Below, piece after piece: positions 59,126-64,000 of a stretch of DNA of 64,000 nt; within the stretch, counting starts at the first letter, position 1; each line of letters starts with the position of its first letter. Under the pieces are notes generated by a model. The model saw only the letters and a program-made list of their open reading frames with translations, searched no databases and was not told the DNA's origin. This DNA is from Planobispora rosea (lineage in GTDB: Bacteria > Actinomycetota > Actinomycetes > Streptosporangiales > Streptosporangiaceae): the NCBI RefSeq assembly GCF_014648175.1, contig NZ_BMQP01000018.1, forward strand, positions 62,001 through 126,000, in the 5' to 3' direction. Made by a program: the position numbers and the translations under genes.

Positions 59126-61071
59126 CGGAGCCACTCCGCCGGCTGCGCGGCCCCCGGCCCGTTCTGCTCCCCCACGGACTCCCCTTTCTCCTCCTCCCGC
59201 CGCCAAGGCAGGATCCTGCGCTGCGGTGTCATACCACACGAGTGACCGGCTCGCTCAAGTGGAAGCGTCGCGGCCAGCCGCCATCCCCCGGCCCCGTCGG
59301 GTCCCGCGGACAGGTCCCCGCCCAGCGCGCGGGCGCGCTCGCGCATGCCCGCGATGCCCTGTCCCGAGGAGGGCAGCGCGTCGCGGAGCCCTCCCCGGGG
59401 TTCCGTGTCCGCTCCGGGCGCGTCACCGGGCGGCGGGCCGCTGAGCACGTCCACCTCGAGCGCGTCCTCGGTGACTCTCAGCTCCACCAGCGCCGAGGTG
59501 CCCGGGCCCGAGTGCTTGAGCACGTTGGTCAGGCCCTCCTGGACGATCCTGGCGGCCGAGGCGCGGGTCACCAGGGGGACGAGCTCGGCCTCGGGAGTGG
59601 CGCGGAGCTCGGCCCTGAGGCCGGCGGCGTTCATCCGCTCCACCGCGTCGCGGACCACCTCCTCGGGTGCGGCGACCGGAAGGTGGGCCAGTTCGGGGTC
59701 GCGGAGCACGTTGAGCAGGCCGCGCAGGTCCTCCAGGACCTGGTGCCCGGTGGCGCGGATGTCGGAGAGCGCCTCGGCGACCGGTCCCGACGGCGCGGCG
59801 TACTGGGCGGCGCCGGCCCGCAGCACCATGGCGCCGACGTGGTGGGCCACGATGTCGTGGACGTCGCGGGCGATCCGCTCACGCTCGGCCAGCAGGTCGG
59901 CGCGGGCGCGTTCGGCGGACAGCTGCCGGGCCTCCTCGGCCATGGCCAGTTGCAGGTCGGCGGCGTCCTTGCGGACACCGAGGTAGCGGCCGATGATGAT
60001 CGGCGCGGCCACCATGGCCAGCAGCGCGGCGATCCGCGTCGGGGTCACCTCCGACATCTCGTCACCGACGATGTTCAGGGCGGTCACCGCGGTGGCCAGG
60101 AGGTAGGCGACGGCGGTCCAGGACCACGAGGCCCGCGTGGCGAACACGCCGAGGGTCACCAGGAAGAGTCCCTGGAGCGAGTTCGCGGCGAACCCCGCGT
60201 CCGGGCCGGCCAGGAGCACCAGCATGCCCTGCAGGGCGAACGCCGTACCCGGGAGTCTGCGGACCAGCCCGGCGGTGAGCCCGCAGCCGATCACGAACCA
60301 GCCCACCGCCCAGACCGGCCACGGGCCGTCGCTCCACTTCGTCCAGGTGTCCAGGACCATGAAGGCCACCCCGCCGCCGGCCAGGAGCAGGTCGAGGACG
60401 GGCCGGCGCCCGCCGCCGGCCACGGGCTCGATGGGGTTGCGCAGGTAGCGGCCGACGATGACCGGGATGACGGCCATCCCGGTGGGGAAGTACCAGGTGC
60501 CGGTCGTGAACGCGACCCCCGGATCGGCGAGGTTGACGGCGGTGGCGGCCCCGGCCAGCACCGCGCCGAGCACGATCCGCCACCATGTGCCTCGATAGGC
60601 CAGAACCCCCACGGCGAGCGGGATCAGGGTCTGCACGGTGTTGTCGGCCGCGAAGAAGCCGGCCATGTCGCAGAGGATCAGCAGTCCCGACTGGTAGACG
60701 CAGACCGCCAGCGGCCGGTGCAGAACGAACCCCATGGGAAGCCCCGCCAGCAACGACAGGCCGATCATGGCCGGCCAGGGCATCGATCCTCCGGTCTTGC
60801 CCGAGACGAACAGGCCGAGGGCGACCCCGGCGAGCGCCAGGAGGCCGCCGGGCATCCGATGGCGCGGCCTCGTCTCCCGGTCCCGATCGCGGTCTCGCTC
60901 CCCGTCCCGGTCTCGCTCCCGGACCCGGTCTCGCTCCCGGACCCGGTCTCGTTCCCGGACCGCGGAGTGCGCGGGCGGCACCGCCTGCGCCCGGCCGGAG
61001 GGGGGAGGGACCCGTATCCGATCGGAGGACGGCACAGGCTGCGCGTCCGGTGCCTGATCATGGGACTTCAT
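59122..61071 (-). CDS. Sensor histidine kinase (NarL type) with long membrane sensor
   Basis: The protein has 649 residues from ATG 61071. The N-terminal 85 residues are charged and include RERDRV repeats; then about ten membrane helices (90-330). The HisKA_3 box is ERERIARDVHDIVAHHVGAMVLRAG, and the ATPase domain has RIVQEGLTNVLKHSGPGTS and GQGIAGMRERARALGG. The ordering is that of NarL-family kinases with a large membrane sensor. It phosphorylates the coupled response regulator. The ATG at 61071 has only weak ribosome-binding sequence, so a start inside the repeat region is possible. Confidence 0.9.
   Translation of the reverse strand: MKSHDQAPDAQPVPSSDRIRVPPPSGRAQAVPPAHSAVRERDRVRERDRVRERDRDGERDRDRDRETRPRHRMPGGLLALAGVALGLFVSGKTGGSMPWPAMIGLSLLAGLPMGFVLHRPLAVCVYQSGLLILCDMAGFFAADNTVQTLIPLAVGVLAYRGTWWRIVLGAVLAGAATAVNLADPGVAFTTGTWYFPTGMAVIPVIVGRYLRNPIEPVAGGGRRPVLDLLLAGGGVAFMVLDTWTKWSDGPWPVWAVGWFVIGCGLTAGLVRRLPGTAFALQGMLVLLAGPDAGFAANSLQGLFLVTLGVFATRASWSWTAVAYLLATAVTALNIVGDEMSEVTPTRIAALLAMVAAPIIIGRYLGVRKDAADLQLAMAEEARQLSAERARADLLAERERIARDVHDIVAHHVGAMVLRAGAAQYAAPSGPVAEALSDIRATGHQVLEDLRGLLNVLRDPELAHLPVAAPEEVVRDAVERMNAAGLRAELRATPEAELVPLVTRASAARIVQEGLTNVLKHSGPGTSALVELRVTEDALEVDVLSGPPPGDAPGADTEPRGGLRDALPSSGQGIAGMRERARALGGDLSAGPDGAGGWRLAATLPLERAGHSCGMTPQRRILPWRREEEKGESVGEQNGPGAAQPAEWLR
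60911..60964. repeat. 18-bp tandem repeat inside the sensor kinase gene
   Basis: Unit TCTCGCTCCCGGACCCGG is repeated at 60911 and 60929, with a third copy carrying changes at 60947. On the minus strand it encodes charged RERDRV repeats before the membrane sensor. Confidence 0.88.
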
Positions 61072-61199
61072 AGGCGAAAGGTATCCCGCTCCGCACGGGC
61101 CTCCATCCTTCCCCAGGAGGGGCCGCCTCCTCCTAGTGGCCGGAAGATCGGCCAAACGGCTGGGTCGTAAACGGCAAAAGAGACCTTAATCTTCACTCC

Positions 61200-61790
61200 A
61201 TGGCCAATGACACCACGCTCTTCCTGGGGCAATGGATGCGCGCCCCGGGAACCACCGGGGCGGTGGCGCCGAGCTCGCGCAGGCTCGCCGAGACGGTGAC
61301 CGCCCCGGTTCCCCAGCGGGGCGAGCCCGTGATCGTCGAGCTCGGTCCCGGCACGGGCGCGTTCACCGCCGAGATCCAGCGGCGCCTGGGCGGGCGGGGG
61401 CACCACCTCGCGGTCGAGATCAACCCGAGGCTGGCGGACTTCCTCTCCGCCCGCCATCCGGGGGTGGACGTCACGGTCGCCGACGCGGCGAAGCTGCCGC
61501 AGCTGCTCTGGGAGCGCGGACTCGACCAGGCCGACGTGATCGTGAGCGGGCTCCCGTGGGCCGCGTTCTCCGAGAGAACGCAGACCTCCCTGCTCGACGC
61601 GGTCGCCGCGGTCATGGGCCCGAACTCCGCGTTCACCACCTTCGCCTACAGCTTCGCCAAGCCGTTCCCTCCGGCGCGGCGCTTCCGGCGGCGCCTGCAC
61701 GACTCCTTCGAGGAGGTCGTCACGGGCCGCACGGTGTGGGGCAACCTTCCGCCGGCCTTCGTCTACCACGTGCGCCGGCCCCGTCCGTAG
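61200..61790 (+). CDS. SAM-dependent methyltransferase (phospholipid N-methyltransferase-like)
   Basis: The 196-residue protein begins MANDTTLFLGQWMRAPGTTGAVAPSSRRLA, with the PSSxxLA sequence typical of bacterial PmtA-type enzymes. Motif I of the SAM fold is VIVELGPGTGAFT, followed by LAVEINPRLADFL and VIVSGLPWAAFSE (post-II). It is like PmtA of Rhizobium or other small lipid methyltransferases that methylate phosphatidylethanolamine. A role in methylating another substrate is possible. The gene is divergent from the sensor kinase gene. Confidence 0.85.
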   Translation: MANDTTLFLGQWMRAPGTTGAVAPSSRRLAETVTAPVPQRGEPVIVELGPGTGAFTAEIQRRLGGRGHHLAVEINPRLADFLSARHPGVDVTVADAAKLPQLLWERGLDQADVIVSGLPWAAFSERTQTSLLDAVAAVMGPNSAFTTFAYSFAKPFPPARRFRRRLHDSFEEVVTGRTVWGNLPPAFVYHVRRPRP

Positions 61791-61880
61791 GCCCCCGCCG
61801 GAAGGGTCCGCCGAAACCCTCGCCCCAGAACCGAACTTCATTCTACGATTGCGCGTGCAACGGGATTGGAGTTGATCAGG

Positions 61881-63062
61881 GTGGACTTCACGCTTCCGGA
61901 GAGCGCACTCGCCGTCCAGCGCGGCATCGCCGATATCTGTTCCCGCTACGACCTCGACTACTGGCAGCGTTGCGAGGCTGAGAAGCGCTGGCCGGAAGAG
62001 GTCTGGGCGGACCTGGCCAAGGGCGGCTGGCTGGGCCTGGCCGTCCCGGAGGAGTACGGCGGAGGCGGCCAGGGACTGCTGGAGCTGGCCGTGGCCACCG
62101 AGACCCTCTCGGCGTCCGGCTCCGCGGGCGGGTCGGCGTTCACCTACGTCCTCACCCCCGGCTTCGGCGCGATGACCCTGGCCCGGCACGGAACCGCACG
62201 ACAGCGCGCGGAGCTGCTGCCCGGGCTCGCCACCGGCGAGATCGAGACCTGCTTCGCCCTGACCGAGCCGGACGCCGGTTCCAACGCGCTGGGCATCTCC
62301 ACCTTCGCCCGGCGCGACGGCGACGAGTTCGTCGTCAGGGGCCAGAAGATCTGGATCACCGGGGTGCAGCGCGCCACCTGGATGCTCCTGGTCACCCGTA
62401 CCGTCCCGGCCGCCGAGGCCAGGCCGCGCACCCACGGCATGACCGTCCTGCTGGTGAACGTGCCCGAGGCCGTGGCCGCCGGGCAGCTCTCCTTCCAGCC
62501 GATCCCCAAGATGGGCGCCAACACCACCCCGTCGAACATGGTCTTCATCGACGACCTGCGGGTGCCGGCCGCGAACGTCGTCGGCGAGGTCGACCAGGGC
62601 GCCGTGGTGCTGTGGGACATCCTCAACCCCGAGCGCATCCTGCTGGCCGCCTCCGCCCTCGGCGGCGCGGAGGTGGCGCTGAAGGTGGCCGTGCAGTACG
62701 CCAGGGAGCGTGAGGTCTTCGGCCGCCCGATCGGCGCCAACCAGGCCATCGCCTTCCCCCTCGCCCAGGTCAAGGCCAAGATCGAGCTGGCCAGGCTGAT
62801 GCTCTACAAGGCCGCCTGGCTCTTCGACCGCGAGCAGCCGTGCGGGACCGAGGCCAACATCGCCAAGCTGACCGCCTCCCAGGCGGCCTGGGAGGCGGCC
62901 GATCACGCCTTCCAGACCCACGGCGGCATGGCCTACTCCCTGGAGTATCCGGTCGCCCGCCTGCTGGCCGACGCCCGCATCGGCAAGGTCGCCCCGGTCA
63001 CCGAGGAACTGCTGCTCAACTATCTCGCCACCCAGGTGCTCGGGCTGCCCCGGAGCTTCTGA
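61881..63062 (+). CDS. Acyl-CoA dehydrogenase
   Basis: The protein has 393 residues from GTG 61881 (GGAG is 9 bp upstream; in-frame TTGs at 61866 and 61872 are less likely). It shows the acyl-CoA dehydrogenase pattern: WLGLAVPEEYGGGGQGLLEL, CFALTEPDAGSNALGI (FAD-binding), VRGQKIWITGVQ, and the C-terminal QTHGGMAYSLEYPVARLLADAR region. The catalytic base is usually Glu in this part; the local sequence EYPVARL places a Glu at that site. The substrate chain length is unknown. It carries out the first step of fatty or branched acid oxidation with an electron-transfer flavoprotein. Confidence 0.93.
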   Translation: MDFTLPESALAVQRGIADICSRYDLDYWQRCEAEKRWPEEVWADLAKGGWLGLAVPEEYGGGGQGLLELAVATETLSASGSAGGSAFTYVLTPGFGAMTLARHGTARQRAELLPGLATGEIETCFALTEPDAGSNALGISTFARRDGDEFVVRGQKIWITGVQRATWMLLVTRTVPAAEARPRTHGMTVLLVNVPEAVAAGQLSFQPIPKMGANTTPSNMVFIDDLRVPAANVVGEVDQGAVVLWDILNPERILLAASALGGAEVALKVAVQYAREREVFGRPIGANQAIAFPLAQVKAKIELARLMLYKAAWLFDREQPCGTEANIAKLTASQAAWEAADHAFQTHGGMAYSLEYPVARLLADARIGKVAPVTEELLLNYLATQVLGLPRSF

Positions 63063-63140
63063 GGTGATTGCGCCGCGGGCCCGGCGGGCGGACCATGGGC
63101 TGGTCCGGAAGCGAACGCGAAGGAACGCGAAGGAGCGTCC

Positions 63141-63557
63141 ATGTCCGCCTACGCCAGCACCGTGATCAACGCACCGGCCGACGAGGTGTGGGACTACCTG
63201 AGGGACTTCGGCAACCTGGCCGAGTGGCTGCCCGGGGTCACCAGCTGCGAGATCGAGGGAGCCGGGACCTCCGAGCCCGGCGCGATCCGGCGGGTCGAGG
63301 GTGCCGGAGGCCTGTTCCGGGAGCGGCTGGTCGTCCTCGACGACGCCTCCCGGACGGCGACCTACGAGATCGTCGAGTGCCCCCTGCCGGTCCGCGACTA
63401 CCGGTCCACCTACCGGGTCGCCCCGGTCACCGACAGCGGCCAGTCCTTCGTCGAGTGGTCGGCCGCCTTCACCTCCGACGACGAGGCGAGGATGACCAAG
63501 ATCTTCACCCGCGGCGTCTTCGAACCCGGCTTGGCCGCCCTGCGCAAGCTCTTCTGA
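63141..63557 (+). CDS. SRPBCC family protein (polyketide cyclase-like)
   Basis: The 138-residue protein begins MSAYASTVINAPADEVWDYLRDFGNLAEWLPGV, the START-like fold of the SRPBCC superfamily, and continues with a DASRTATYEIVECPLPVRDYRSTYRV segment and a C-terminal helix LAALRKLF. Such proteins bind hydrophobic ligands in a cavity. The ATG at 63141 has GGAGCG upstream. It follows the acyl-CoA dehydrogenase gene in the same direction after 78 bp, so it may be in one operon. Confidence 0.9.
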   Translation: MSAYASTVINAPADEVWDYLRDFGNLAEWLPGVTSCEIEGAGTSEPGAIRRVEGAGGLFRERLVVLDDASRTATYEIVECPLPVRDYRSTYRVAPVTDSGQSFVEWSAAFTSDDEARMTKIFTRGVFEPGLAALRKLF

Positions 63558-63570
63558 CGCTCCCCGCCGG

Positions 63571-64000
63571 TCACCTCCGCCTCCCCCGGGTGACCAGCAT
63601 GCCGACCGCCGCCAGCCCGGCGGGCACCAGCAGGTACGGCCCGCAGGCGGCCAGCAGCACCACGGTGAAGGCCGTGGCCACGACGGCGACCCGGCGCCCG
63701 GCTCCGGACAGCAGCCGGGCCGCCGCGGCGACCCCCACCGCGGTGACCGCCGCCAGGCAGGCCGAGGTGGCGCGCATGAGCGGGTCGAGCCCGATCCCGG
63801 AGGCCACGGCCGCGGCCGTGAGCGCGCCGGACAGCACGGCCAGCAGGGCGAGGCTGCGGTGCGGCACCCGGCCGGGGGCCGCACCGCGGGCCAGCGGGGC
63901 GGGCAGGGCCCCGTCGCGGGCCAGCGCGGCGCCGAGCCGCGCGCCCCCGGCGATGTAGGTGTTGATCGCGCCGAAGCTCAGCAGCACCGCCGCCCCGGCG
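63571..64000 (-). CDS. APC-family amino acid permease, C-terminal part
   Basis: The reading frame runs past the right edge, so the start is outside the window. The visible 140 or so residues hold four to five hydrophobic segments. The upstream end has LLSFGAINTYIAGGARLGAALARDGALP, the conserved region of APC-superfamily permeases (GxxNxxxxGxxRxxxxxARDGxLP). The C-terminus ends in a basic tail (GRRR). The substrate cannot be told. It is convergent with the SRPBCC gene, with 13 bp between. Confidence 0.85.
   Translation of the reverse strand, partial: AGAAVLLSFGAINTYIAGGARLGAALARDGALPAPLARGAAPGRVPHRSLALLAVLSGALTAAAVASGIGLDPLMRATSACLAAVTAVGVAAAARLLSGAGRRVAVVATAFTVVLLAACGPYLLVPAGLAAVGMLVTRGRRR

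Overview
The window is about 72% G+C (estimated by eye), with GTG/TTG starts, many stop-start overlaps of the GTGA/ATGA type and actinobacterial families (DUF3040, DUF5999, GarA-FtsR-BFN cluster, ECF sigma with a YCII partner, NarL-type kinases). It is chromosomal DNA of a filamentous actinomycete. The presence of a methyl-accepting chemotaxis protein and the overall gene style suggest the Streptosporangiales, but that placement is an inference. No tRNA, rRNA, CRISPR array, transposase or phage gene was seen.

Layout. 1-7.8 kb: end of a general stress protein, a DUF3040 membrane protein, a tricorn-type protease, a pair of bacterial PH-domain membrane proteins and a WYL regulator. 7.8-19 kb: an alpha/beta hydrolase, an ECF sigma factor with its YCII partner, a relic of a MEDS sensory gene, a secreted SGNH hydrolase, isochorismate synthase (first menaquinone step), a serine hydrolase, a sugar O-acetyltransferase, DedA, an AlkZ-like glycosylase, a YigZ protein and an anti-sigma factor without a neighbouring sigma gene. 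19-25.4 kb: a PIG-L deacetylase, then a coherent block: a ribose/inositol-type ABC transporter, a divergent secreted beta-propeller phytase and a GntR regulator, linked by copies of the palindrome TGTCATGACA. 25.4-33 kb: a response regulator with a degenerate HD-GYP-like output plus an HPt protein, a NarL/DesK-type two-component system, a two-gene ABC exporter, and a small unknown protein followed by a JmjC oxygenase. 33-37 kb: menD and menC divergent from menE. 37-44.8 kb: a primary-type sigma factor, a NERD protein and a run of small unknown or lightly characterised genes including TetR and DUF5999. 44.8-50.5 kb: gcvP behind a tandem glycine riboswitch, then the conserved MerR / BFN nuclease / FtsR / GarA cluster. 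50.7-50.9 kb: an 81-bp direct repeat. 50.9-64 kb: a sugar nucleotidyltransferase/phosphomannomutase, a CDP-alcohol phosphatidyltransferase, thiC behind a TPP riboswitch, a chemotaxis receptor, a second NarL-type two-component system, a phospholipid-type methyltransferase, an acyl-CoA dehydrogenase, a SRPBCC protein and the end of an amino-acid permease.

How the genes work together. Menaquinone synthesis is represented by isochorismate synthase, MenD, MenC and MenE, at two places in the window. Glycine cleavage (gcvP) sits beside the GarA/FtsR cluster, which in mycobacteria links central carbon metabolism and division; gcvH is not here. The phytase and transporter can be read as a scavenging module (phosphate and inositol released outside the cell, inositol taken up), under one GntR repressor. 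A striking feature of the whole window is recurrent short tandem duplication with 9-, 17-, 18-, 19- or 23-bp units, in spacers and in coding ends.
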